Shown: positions 1 through 6,184 of the stretch, in pieces
Layout of the letters: each line of letters begins with the position of its first letter
How positions within the stretch are numbered: position 1 is the first letter of the stretch
Assembly: GCA_023430545.1 (NCBI GenBank)
Contig: JAEZAF010000059.1
Location: forward strand, 1-7,462
From: Chloroflexota bacterium
GTDB taxonomy: Bacteria; Chloroflexota; Anaerolineae; Aggregatilineales; Phototrophicaceae
DNA: 7,462 bases
Reading direction: 5' to 3'
Position numbers and translations under genes: made by a program
The notes under the pieces: model-generated
The model's database searches: none
Seen by the model: only the letters and a program-made list of their open reading frames with translations
What the model was told of the DNA's origin: nothing

Positions 1-113
1 GGATTATCCGGCAGATGCCACAGTATATGCGGCATGCTACTGGCGCATCAAGCGGCCATTGTGACCATCTATCCGCTTATACAGCGCATCAGAAAATTGG
101 ACTGATAGGCGGT
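1..113. other. 5' edge, no assignable gene
   Basis: No gene can be assigned here. Two short + strand reading frames enter from the window edge: one stops at 62-64 (tail ending ...WRIKRPL) and one at 103-105 (tail ending ...IQRIRKLD). Either could be the C-terminus of an upstream gene, but they are only 20 and 34 codons long and cannot be told apart from chance. A third open frame runs from 15 into the M24 gene in another frame and is best read as a shadow. No transcription terminator is visible between these tails and the promoter of the following operon. Confidence 0.3.
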
Positions 114-142
114 TTGGCGGCCTTTTACGCGGATGGTATAGT
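114..142 (+). promoter_or_regulatory. Extended -10 promoter for the five-gene operon
   Basis: A -35-like TTGGCG (114-119, 4 of 6 to consensus) lies exactly 17 bp before TATAGT (137-142, 5 of 6). TG at 134-135 gives the extended -10 form TGnTATAGT. The start of transcription would fall near 149, leaving a leader of about 36 nt before the M24 start at 185. Assignment rests on consensus match and position only. Confidence 0.55.
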
Positions 143-184
143 CTGCCGACTTTACTGGATGAATCGAGTGATTGAGCCGTACCC

Positions 185-1330
185 ATGGATTATCAGGCAC
201 GTATTCAGCGTTTTCAGCAGGCCGCACAGGGCAAAGCGGACCTTGTCTTCCTCAGCCATTCCGCCGATCTCGAATATCTGACCGGTGTGCCCCGCGCCAT
301 GCCGACCTTCGGCGCGACCATTCATCCCGGTCAATGGATTGAGGGTATTCTGATGACGCCGCAGCACGAGCCGGTGCTGCTTCTGCCGCGTATGTCAGCG
401 GAGTTTAACGCGCTCGGCAGTCAGGAAGGCATCGAGATCCGTGTGCTGGGTGACTGGGATGATCCGCTGAAGCTGGCCGCAGAGGTGATCGAACGGTTTG
501 ATCTGCCTGCCGCGCCGCGTGTGGCGATTGGCAATTACACGACCGGCGAAACCGTCTCCAACCTTCAGAAGATCCTGCCGGATGCGTCGTTTGTCTCCGC
601 CACGGACATCACGCGTGAACTGCGCACGATCAAGAGTGAGGAAGAGATCGCGATCATGCGCCGCGCTGGTCAGATCACTGAGCAGGCGTTTGCCGCCGTG
701 GTCGCACAGCTCAAAATCGGCATGACCGAACTCGACATCATCTCGGAAGTCGATCATCAACTGCGTAAATATGGTGGGCTTGGGCCGTCTTTCACTACGT
801 CGCTCTATAACTCCGGTCCCAATCATCCGCTGATGATGGGGCAGCACGAAGCAACATGGCCGCGTGTGCTGACCGCGCCAGTCGCCATTCTGTTCGACTT
901 CGGTGCGGTCTATGAGGGCTTCTGCTACGACTACGGGCGGACGGTCTGCTTCGGTCAGCCGGAAGCAGAAATGCAGCGTGTCTATGATCTGGTGATGCGC
1001 GCTCAGGCCGCTGGAGTCGCCGCCATGAAAGCAGGTGAGGCCACCTGTGAGCAGATCGACGCGGCAGCCCGTCAGGTGATCGAAGAGGCAGGTTATGGGC
1101 AGGAATTCCGCCATCGGCTCGGTCACGGCATCGGCATGGATGTCCACGAACCGCCGTTTCTGACACGCGGCAGCAGCACGGTTGTGCAGGAAGGGATGCT
1201 GTTTACGGTGGAACCGAGTATTATGCAGTTTGAGACCTTCTCTGCCCGGGTGGAAGATGTCGTCGTGGCGCGTCCCGGCGGCGGGGAAAAACTGACGAAC
1301 GGCTTTCAGGAACTGATTGTGATTGAGTGA
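185..1330 (+). CDS. M24 family metallopeptidase (Xaa-Pro peptidase / creatinase-fold hydrolase)
   Basis: The 381-residue protein has the two-domain layout of the aminopeptidase P/prolidase group: a creatinase-type N-terminal domain (about 5-140) and a pita-bread catalytic domain (about 155-378). All five dinuclear metal ligands are visible: D238 (ILFDFG), D249 (CYDYGRT), H314 (GHGIG), E343 (TVEPS) and E357 (ARVED). H214 (SGPNHP) and H321 (DVHEPP) sit where the family keeps substrate-side histidines. This argues for an active hydrolase and against creatinase itself, which lacks the metal site. No signal peptide is seen, so it should be cytoplasmic. ATG185 is the only reasonable start, because an in-frame TGA lies at 173-175; the Shine-Dalgarno is weak. 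The substrate could be a Xaa-Pro peptide, or a small amide or C-N bond as in other M24 offshoots. Its stop overlaps the next start (TGATG), tying it to the operon. Confidence 0.93.
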   Translation: MDYQARIQRFQQAAQGKADLVFLSHSADLEYLTGVPRAMPTFGATIHPGQWIEGILMTPQHEPVLLLPRMSAEFNALGSQEGIEIRVLGDWDDPLKLAAEVIERFDLPAAPRVAIGNYTTGETVSNLQKILPDASFVSATDITRELRTIKSEEEIAIMRRAGQITEQAFAAVVAQLKIGMTELDIISEVDHQLRKYGGLGPSFTTSLYNSGPNHPLMMGQHEATWPRVLTAPVAILFDFGAVYEGFCYDYGRTVCFGQPEAEMQRVYDLVMRAQAAGVAAMKAGEATCEQIDAAARQVIEEAGYGQEFRHRLGHGIGMDVHEPPFLTRGSSTVVQEGMLFTVEPSIMQFETFSARVEDVVVARPGGGEKLTNGFQELIVIE

Positions 1331-1749
1331 TGACGGATAACAACTCGAAACGACAGAATATTTCATCCGGTACGGTATGGGAAGGCATCGTCGGCTATTC
1401 GCGGGCAGTGCGTATTGGCAATATCATCGCCGTTGCGGGGACGACTGCGACGGATGATGACGGCAATCTGGTCGGCCCAGGTGACCCTTACGCACAGACG
1501 GTTTTCATCATTCGCAAGATCGAACGTGCGCTGCACGCGGCGGGGGCATCGCTTCAGGATGTTGTGCGCACACGGGTCTATCTGACCGATGTCACCCAGT
1601 GGGAAGAAGTGGGCAGGGCGCATGGTGAATTCTTCTCCGAGATTCGCCCGGCCAATACTATGCTGGAAATCAGCCGCCTGATTGGTGATGGCTATCTGGT
1701 CGAGATCGAAGTCGATGCGGTGATTGCGGGGGATGCATCACTGGCATGA
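1330..1749 (+). CDS. RidA family protein (YjgF/YER057c/UK114) lacking the catalytic arginine
   Basis: The 139-residue protein covers a complete RidA/chorismate-mutase-like fold, with the family hallmarks IGNIIAVAGTTA near residue 30, the DVVRTRVYLTDV strand-turn near 77-88, and RPANTMLEISRL near 106-117 followed by EIEVDAVI. RidA proteins usually form trimers with ligand sites between subunits. Classical RidA hydrolyses 2-aminoacrylate and related imines with an arginine in the PARS segment (Arg105 of E. coli RidA). Here that position is Asn109 (PANT), and the Glu120 equivalent is Asp129, while the tyrosine of the GPY segment is kept (Tyr23). It therefore looks like one of the Rid subfamilies without 2-aminoacrylate deaminase activity. 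I place the start at ATG1330, whose A is the last base of the M24 stop codon; GTG1327 would add one residue. The 3' end overlaps the next gene by ATGA. Function in this operon is inferred only. Confidence 0.93.
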   Translation: MTDNNSKRQNISSGTVWEGIVGYSRAVRIGNIIAVAGTTATDDDGNLVGPGDPYAQTVFIIRKIERALHAAGASLQDVVRTRVYLTDVTQWEEVGRAHGEFFSEIRPANTMLEISRLIGDGYLVEIEVDAVIAGDASLA

Positions 1750-2744
1750 AGTTCAGCCTGCGCCTGAACAATGATCTTCCGGTGCGCGAGTATGTGCGGC
1801 TGGCACAGATCGCCGAGCATGCCGGATTCTATCAGTTCTGGGTGAGCAATGATCTGTTCCTGCGAAGCTGCACGGTGATCCTGACGGCGGTTGCGGCGGG
1901 GACAGAACGCATCGACATCGGGACGTGCATCCTCAACCCGTACAGTATGAATCCGGCGGAAATCGCGATGTTTGCCGCCACGCTGGATGAATTTTCCGGC
2001 GGGCGGTTCAACCTCGGTCTGGCGTCTGGCGCGGCGGATTTTCTGGCATGGGTGGGTGTCGATACACCGAAGCCGCGCACGGCGGTGGTCGAAAGTATGG
2101 ACGTTATCAACCGTTTGACCTCCGGCCAGCGTGCTGCAATCGACGGCGACTTTCTACATTGGACCGACGAAGCCTATCTGCGTTTTGAAGCGCTGCGGCG
2201 CGTGCCGGTGTATCTGGGCGCAATGAGTCCCCGGATGCTGGTCGAGATCGGGCGTCATGCGGATGGGGGACTGCCACTGCTGTTCCCGCCGGAACATTTC
2301 GCCCATGTGCTGCCGCTGGTGGAGCAGGGTGCAAACGAGGCTGGCCGTTCGATGGATGACATCGACCTCGCTGCCTGCATCTGGGTGTCGCTGGATGATG
2401 ACCGTCAGGCGGCGCAGGAAGTGCTGAAAGAGAAAATCGCCTATTACGGCCATGCGATGAGTCAAACCATTCTGGCACAGCTTGGGCTGACACATGAGGA
2501 TTTCGCCGAAATCCAGCACGCCGCGATGGTCGAGAATGATCTGGCGAAAGCACGGTCACTGGTCACACCGCAGATGCTGAAGATCGGCATCGCAGGCAGC
2601 GCCCATGATCTGATCGGACGGCTGGAAGGGCTGGCTGCGATGGGGGCACGACACATCAGCTTTGGTCCGCCGCTTGGCACGGACCCGGCAGCGGCGATTG
2701 CATTACTCGGTGAACAGGTGCTGCCCCATTTTCAGGACAGGTAA
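1746..2744 (+). CDS. LLM class flavin/F420-dependent oxidoreductase (Mer-like)
   Basis: The 332-residue protein is a full-length bacterial luciferase-like TIM-barrel enzyme, the family that includes FMN-dependent monooxygenases and F420-dependent methylenetetrahydromethanopterin reductase. Typical segments in order are the N-terminal REYVRLAQIAEHAGF helix (14-28), RIDIGTCILNPYSMNP (55-70), the EFSGGRFNLGLASG stretch (82-95) and VPVYLGAMSPRMLVEIG (153-169), which normally shape the cofactor pocket. The C-terminus ends in GEQVLPHF. Whether it binds FMN or F420 cannot be read from sequence alone; the Mer-like overall look mildly favours F420. It starts inside the stop of the RidA gene (ATGA, 4-nt overlap), implying coupled translation; a G-rich GGGGGA (1728-1733) lies 12 nt upstream. 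Homologous to, but clearly diverged from, the second LLM gene at 3079. Substrate unknown. Confidence 0.92.
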   Translation: MKFSLRLNNDLPVREYVRLAQIAEHAGFYQFWVSNDLFLRSCTVILTAVAAGTERIDIGTCILNPYSMNPAEIAMFAATLDEFSGGRFNLGLASGAADFLAWVGVDTPKPRTAVVESMDVINRLTSGQRAAIDGDFLHWTDEAYLRFEALRRVPVYLGAMSPRMLVEIGRHADGGLPLLFPPEHFAHVLPLVEQGANEAGRSMDDIDLAACIWVSLDDDRQAAQEVLKEKIAYYGHAMSQTILAQLGLTHEDFAEIQHAAMVENDLAKARSLVTPQMLKIGIAGSAHDLIGRLEGLAAMGARHISFGPPLGTDPAAAIALLGEQVLPHFQDR

Positions 2745-2752
2745 AATAAATC

Positions 2753-3070
2753 ATGGCTCAGGATTTTGAACTCTACGATCTGCGGGTGACGGTTGAGCGC
2801 ATCGAAGGTCGCAGTGTCTGCGGGATGCAGGCCGGGGACAGTTTCGACCTGACCGAGAGCTGCCGCCTGCGCATCCCGGCGGGTAAACATTTCTGTATCT
2901 ATGCCCTGAGTGCGGTGCTGCCTCTGCTTGCGGCCAAACAGCGCCAGCTTGCCGCCGAAGACTGGCTGGAACGGGACTCGCTGGTGGCCTGCCCGGACCC
3001 GGACGAGCGTCTGATCATGCGGATCGAGCGCATCGCCCGCCGTACCATGAACAGCGACGACCTTACTTAA
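2753..3070 (+). CDS. TIGR04076 family protein (unknown function)
   Basis: The 105-residue protein matches the remembered pattern of the TIGR04076 family. It opens with YDLRVTVERIEGRSVCGMQAGDSF (positions 8-31, quoted here only as the family's start-of-domain signature YDL..V..I.G.C..G...GD.F). A middle segment ...CIYALSAVLPLLAAKQRQL follows at about 48-66, then WLERDSLVACPDP and an IERI tail. Four cysteines are present: C23, C37, C48 and C80. C23 and C80 sit in the best-conserved motifs and could bind a metal or act in redox chemistry, but this is inference. No signal peptide or membrane segment is seen. The gene begins 8 nt after the first LLM gene, with AGG at 2739-2741 as a Shine-Dalgarno, and ends 8 nt before the second. 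Its place between two LLM genes suggests a small partner or cofactor-handling role. The family has no assigned biochemical function that I know of. Confidence 0.85.
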   Translation: MAQDFELYDLRVTVERIEGRSVCGMQAGDSFDLTESCRLRIPAGKHFCIYALSAVLPLLAAKQRQLAAEDWLERDSLVACPDPDERLIMRIERIARRTMNSDDLT

Positions 3071-3078
3071 ACACGCCG

Positions 3079-4092
3079 ATGAAACACGAGATCAGCATCG
3101 CCTTTCAGACCGATAAAACCGCCGCACAGTACATCGCGCTGGCGCAGTTCGTCAACCCGTATGACTTCGACGCCGTCTCCGTCTACTGTGACGCGCCCTA
3201 TCATCCACCCTATGCACCGCTGATGCTGATGGCCCCGCACATCGAACGCGCCAGAATCGGCGTGGCAGCCAATGCACCGTCCCGCATCCATCCCATCGAC
3301 ATCGCCGCACAGACCGCACTGCTGGCAGACGTCGCCAGAGGCGGTGTTTATATCGGGGTGGCGCGTGGAGCATGGTTAGGCGATCACGGCATCAGTGAAC
3401 ATCAGCCGCCGATTCAGGCCATCCGAGAGGCCGTCGAGGTTATCCGTTATATGCTGTCGGGCAGGGAAGGTGGATACAGCGGGCAGGTGTACCAGATCGC
3501 GCCGCATGTCCGCGCCCCGTATCCCCTGCCGGATGCGCCGGTCCCGATCCTGATCGGATCATGGGGACGCAGGCTGTGTGCGCTGGCGGGTGAAATCGCT
3601 GATGAAGTCAAAGTTGGTGGCTCGGCTAATCCTGATATTGTGCCGGTGATCCGCGACTATATTGCTGTAGGAGAAGGTGTCACCGGACGTGAGAGTCGAA
3701 GTGTTGGGGTGGTGATGGGCGCGGTCAGCGTGATCGACGACGACCGCGAACGGGCGCGGCAAGCGGCGCGGCGCTCGGTCGCGCTGTATCTGCCGGTTGT
3801 GGCCGCACTGGACCCGACCGTCTCCATCGAGCCGGCGCTGATAACACGGCTGCAAGGGCTGGCGAATCAGCAGGCATGGGACGAAGCCGCCGCGCTGATC
3901 TCCGATGACGTGCTGGATCGCTTCGCTTTTGCCGGGAACGCCGATGACATCATCCAGCACGCCAGCCACTTATTTGAGGCCGGGGCGTCACGGGTGGAAT
4001 TCGGCACACCACACGGCCTGACCCGTTCCGAGACTGGTCTGCGTATTCTCGGCGAACAGGTGCTTCCGGAACTGCATCGCCTGTGGCGCTGA
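3079..4092 (+). CDS. LLM class flavin/F420-dependent oxidoreductase, second and divergent copy
   Basis: The 337-residue protein is a second luciferase-like TIM-barrel oxidoreductase. Recognisable parts are RARIGVAANAPSRIHPIDIA (57-76), the GGVYIGVARGAWLGDHGI turn (88-105), VPILIGSWGRRLCALAGE (155-172) followed by IADEVKVGG, and a C-terminal ASRVEFGTPHGL...LGEQVLPEL that parallels the end of the LLM protein encoded at 1746. Apart from that tail and the fold-level motifs, the two are quite different, especially in the first 60 residues, where this one has an unusual run of tyrosines and prolines (CDAPYHPPYAP, 37-47). They therefore likely use different substrates or perform successive steps. 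It starts 8 nt after the TIGR04076 gene with no visible Shine-Dalgarno, so it may depend on translation of the gene before it. It is the last gene of the operon; a weak hairpin with a T run follows. Confidence 0.9.
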   Translation: MKHEISIAFQTDKTAAQYIALAQFVNPYDFDAVSVYCDAPYHPPYAPLMLMAPHIERARIGVAANAPSRIHPIDIAAQTALLADVARGGVYIGVARGAWLGDHGISEHQPPIQAIREAVEVIRYMLSGREGGYSGQVYQIAPHVRAPYPLPDAPVPILIGSWGRRLCALAGEIADEVKVGGSANPDIVPVIRDYIAVGEGVTGRESRSVGVVMGAVSVIDDDRERARQAARRSVALYLPVVAALDPTVSIEPALITRLQGLANQQAWDEAAALISDDVLDRFAFAGNADDIIQHASHLFEAGASRVEFGTPHGLTRSETGLRILGEQVLPELHRLWR

Positions 4093-4094
4093 AC

Positions 4095-4128
4095 CGGCAG
4101 ACCTGAATTCAGATTTACCTGCTGTTTT
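4095..4128 (+). terminator. Possible weak terminator between convergent genes
   Basis: CGGCAG (4095-4100) can pair with CTGCTG (4119-4124), six pairs including one G-U, and is followed directly by TTTT (4125-4128). The 18-nt loop contains the perfect palindrome CTGAATTCAG (4103-4112). It sits just after the last gene of the + strand operon and touches the stop of the convergent VanZ gene. The stem is short, so this is tentative. Confidence 0.35.
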
Positions 4129-4636
4129 ATCCAACTGTTTCGTAACTGGCATCAAACGGTCTGGAGACCTTCAGCCATGCGGTGGAAACCATTTCAAACA
4201 GTGCATATCCCAGCAGCGCTCCGACGACGTTCAACAGCACGTCATCAATATCGCCCGTGCCGAGAATGGTGACCACCTGAACCGCCTCTAAAGCCAGTGA
4301 GACACCGAATCCGATGATCAGGATGCGTGCGATTTTCCGTGTGGACGGAATCAGGTAAGGTATCATGAACCCCAAAGGCACAAAGCCGATGATATTGGCG
4401 AGCATATTTGGCACTTCGATCCACGGCAGCGAAGGGTTAAACAGGGTGGGGCCGATGGTTTTAAACGGAATAAAATTCACATAACTCAGATGGCGGATGA
4501 AACCCTCAACCGACCATGAGCTTAATATTCCAGAGATCATTGTATCGGGGAAATAGAAGATGCTCACTCTGATGAGCAGCATGAGATAGACGATAAAACA
4601 GATCGTGCCGAGTGCTTTGAAGGCTTTATTGCTCAT
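4127..4636 (-). CDS. VanZ family membrane protein
   Basis: The 169-residue protein is predicted to cross the membrane four times (about 9-27, 77-96, 104-126 and 130-150). It carries the VanZ-like pattern: NFIPF near 54-58, NMLANIIGFVPLGF near 77-90, a helix with LEAVQ near 115-120, and GDIDDVLLNVVGALLGY near 127-144, where family members usually have a G..DI.D...N..G motif. Its length is usual for the family. VanZ was named for a teicoplanin-resistance accessory protein, but most homologues have no proven role, and no vancomycin-type resistance gene lies nearby. GC is about 50% over 4141-4620 by hand count, against roughly 60% in neighbouring genes. It has a good Shine-Dalgarno (GAGGTGA, 4640-4646), AGG core 6 nt from the ATG, and its own possible promoter, so it is probably transcribed independently of the dehydrogenase upstream. 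Confidence 0.88.
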   Translation of the reverse strand: MSNKAFKALGTICFIVYLMLLIRVSIFYFPDTMISGILSSWSVEGFIRHLSYVNFIPFKTIGPTLFNPSLPWIEVPNMLANIIGFVPLGFMIPYLIPSTRKIARILIIGFGVSLALEAVQVVTILGTGDIDDVLLNVVGALLGYALFEMVSTAWLKVSRPFDASYETVG

Positions 4637-4665
4637 AAGTCACCTCACTATCTATCGACTGGGCT

Positions 4666-4695
4666 ATGATACTGAAGGTTTCGGAGCTGTGACCA
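4666..4695 (-). promoter_or_regulatory. Possible promoter of the VanZ gene
   Basis: On the - strand, TGGTCA (4695-4690, 4 of 6) and TATCAT (4671-4666, 5 of 6) are separated by 18 bp. Transcription would start near 4659, leaving a leader of about 22 nt that contains the strong Shine-Dalgarno. Consensus match only. Confidence 0.35.
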
Positions 4696-4701
4696 TCCCC
4701 A

Positions 4702-4715
4702 AACGCTTAAGCGTT
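4702..4715. repeat. Perfect 14-bp palindrome over the dehydrogenase stop codon
   Basis: AACGCTTAAGCGTT reads the same on both strands and covers the stop codon (4707-4709) of the aldehyde dehydrogenase. As RNA it could form a 5-bp stem with a TTAA loop, followed on the - strand by TTGGGG rather than a U run, so it is a poor intrinsic terminator. It also sits just upstream of the putative VanZ promoter, where it could act as a protein-binding site. Confidence 0.45.
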
Positions 4716-6071
4716 GATCACAATCATTTTCAGCGTGGTCATGTCTTCGATCGCGAAGCGCGGGCCTTCACGTCCGACGCCGGAGTCTTTGTTGCCGCCG
4801 TAGGGCATATTGTCTACGCGGAAGGTCGGCACATCGTTGATGATCACGCCGCCGACGTTCAGCCGCTCGACGGCCTGAAGTGTGCGGCCCAGGTCACGGG
4901 TGAAGATGCCTGCCTGAAGCCCGTATTTCGAATTATCCACAGCTTCCAGCGCCTGCTCGTAGTTATCAAACGGGATCAGATTGACCACCGGGCCGAACAC
5001 CTCTTCGGACATCACTTTCATCGAGTCGTCCACGTTTTCCAGTGCAATCGGCGCGAGCATCCTGCCGCTGCGCTTAACGTCTGTAAGCTGTGATGCCCCC
5101 TGCTGCACGGCTTCCGCCACCCACTGTTCGATTCGCTCCGCCGCCTGAGTCGTGATCATCGGGCCGAGGTCGGTGGAATCCTGAAGCGGGTCACCCATCT
5201 TCAGGCGTGATACCCGTTCGACGAACTGCGTCCTGAATGCCTCGTACTGGTCGCGGTGGACGTACACGCGCTGCACGCTGATGCAGACCTGTCCGCTGTA
5301 GGCATAGCCGCCGGTGACGATCTTATCGACCACGCTGGACGCATCGACGGTATCATCGACAACGACCGCCGCATTACCACCAAGCTCAAAGGTGGTGCGG
5401 CGCAGTCCGGCGATCTGGCTGATGGCGCGGGCGACGGGTGGGCTGCCGGTAAATGAGATCATCGCCACGCGTGGATCAGTGGTCAGCCATTCGCCGACTT
5501 CCTTGTCACCGGGGACGACTTCAAAGCCACCGGCGGGCAGTCCGGCTTCCTGCAATATCTCGGAGAGGCGCAGGGCGGTCAATGGTGTCGTCGGCGCAGG
5601 CTTGAGGACAATCGGGCAGCCTGCCGCAATCGCTGGTGCGACCTTGTGCGCGACCAGATTCAGCGGGAAGTTGAACGGTGTAATCGCGCCGACGATGCCA
5701 ACGGGTACACGCACGTAATAGCCGAATTTACCCGCGCCGCCCTTCGCTGCATCCAGTGGGATGGTTTCTCCATGCAGCCGCCGCGCTTCTTCCGCCGCGA
5801 ACTGGAACGTCTCCACTGCCCGTGAAACTTCACCGCGTGCGTATTTCATCGGCTTGCCGCTTTCCAGCGCCATGAGCCTTGCGAGGCCGTCTGTGTCCTG
5901 CTCGATCAGGTGAGAGGCCCGGTTGAGGATACTGGCGCGCCGGTGTGAGGTCATCCCGGCCAACTGCGCTTTGACCGCGTCGGCGCGTCCGATGGCGTTA
6001 TGTACATCCTGTTCGGTCAGGTCAGGGAGTTCATCAATCTGGGTATCATCGTAAGGATTGGTAATTTTCAT
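4707..6071 (-). CDS. NAD(P)-dependent aldehyde dehydrogenase (lactaldehyde / y4uC-like subgroup)
   Basis: The 454-residue protein is a complete aldehyde dehydrogenase that oxidises an aldehyde to a carboxylate with NAD or NADP. Catalytic parts are visible in order: N134 (TPFNFPLN), the K157PAP cofactor-binding segment, the FTGSP turn (207-211), the general base E229 (FELGGN), the nucleophile C263 (GQVCIS) and EEVFGP (356-361). The C-terminal INDVPTFRVDNMPYGG and KDSGVGREGP motifs resemble the lactaldehyde dehydrogenase, phosphonoacetaldehyde dehydrogenase and y4uC branch rather than betaine or succinate-semialdehyde enzymes; the substrate stays open. At 454 residues it is slightly shorter than many family members but has both ends. 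A strong Shine-Dalgarno AGGA (6077-6080) sits 5 nt from the ATG. A 19-bp dyad lies just upstream. It is separated from the ccm genes by a terminator, so it is its own unit. Confidence 0.92.
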   Translation of the reverse strand: MKITNPYDDTQIDELPDLTEQDVHNAIGRADAVKAQLAGMTSHRRASILNRASHLIEQDTDGLARLMALESGKPMKYARGEVSRAVETFQFAAEEARRLHGETIPLDAAKGGAGKFGYYVRVPVGIVGAITPFNFPLNLVAHKVAPAIAAGCPIVLKPAPTTPLTALRLSEILQEAGLPAGGFEVVPGDKEVGEWLTTDPRVAMISFTGSPPVARAISQIAGLRRTTFELGGNAAVVVDDTVDASSVVDKIVTGGYAYSGQVCISVQRVYVHRDQYEAFRTQFVERVSRLKMGDPLQDSTDLGPMITTQAAERIEQWVAEAVQQGASQLTDVKRSGRMLAPIALENVDDSMKVMSEEVFGPVVNLIPFDNYEQALEAVDNSKYGLQAGIFTRDLGRTLQAVERLNVGGVIINDVPTFRVDNMPYGGNKDSGVGREGPRFAIEDMTTLKMIVINA

Positions 6072-6096
6072 CGGTATCCTGATCCATTTAATTTAT

Positions 6097-6120
6097 TTGT
6101 CGTTTAAAACGGCAATTGTA
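6097..6120 (-). promoter_or_regulatory. Dyad operator candidate with a -10 element, before the aldehyde dehydrogenase
   Basis: TTGTCGTTTAAAACGGCAA (6097-6115) is an inverted repeat with 9-bp arms around one central base, 8 of 9 positions matching. On the - strand, TACAAT (6120-6115, 5 of 6 to the -10 consensus) abuts the dyad, so the predicted transcription start near 6108 lies inside it, a common layout for repressor control. No convincing -35 is present 16-18 bp upstream, where the ccm terminator hairpin lies. Confidence 0.4.
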
Positions 6121-6124
6121 CCGC

Positions 6125-6152
6125 AAAACAAAAGACGACTCGCCGAGTCGCC
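6125..6152 (-). terminator. Intrinsic terminator of the ccmC-ccmD unit
   Basis: On the - strand GGCGACTC pairs with GAGTCGTC around a GGC loop: eight pairs with one G-U, + strand arms 6145-6152 and 6134-6141. TTTTGTTTT follows at once (6133-6125). It begins about 33 nt after the ccmD stop. This is the clearest Rho-independent terminator in the window and separates the ccm genes from the dehydrogenase. Confidence 0.87.
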
Positions 6153-6184
6153 TTCCGGGTTTCCTGTGTGCAAAGTGGTTTGCG

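Noticed and set aside
43..91. Direct repeat GCGCATCA at 43-50 and 84-91
   Set aside because: Only 8 bp, with no further similarity around the copies and no array; expected by chance in this composition.
395..1366. A 323-codon open frame on the - strand opposite the M24 gene
   Set aside because: The M24 gene on the + strand has all catalytic residues and the operon context; the antisense product is rich in Arg, His and Cys with no recognisable domain, as expected for a shadow in GC-rich coding DNA.
2107..2559. Open frames of 150 and 121 codons on the - strand inside the first LLM gene
   Set aside because: Low-complexity Arg/Pro/Ala-rich translations fully contained in a well-supported gene.
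185..4092. Operon as a true Rut pyrimidine-degradation operon
   Set aside because: The hydrolase is M24 type rather than the RutB isochorismatase type, no RutD, RutE or RutF homologue is present, and the RidA-like protein lacks the arginine of classical RidA. Only the enzyme-class logic is similar.
4127..4636. Glycopeptide resistance locus suggested by the VanZ family name
   Set aside because: No vanH, vanA-type ligase, vanX or two-component regulator is present; VanZ-like proteins are widespread without resistance genes.
4605..5093. A 162-codon + strand frame over the VanZ start and the 3' part of the dehydrogenase
   Set aside because: His- and Val-rich shadow with no motif; the opposite strand encodes the catalytic C-terminal part of an aldehyde dehydrogenase.
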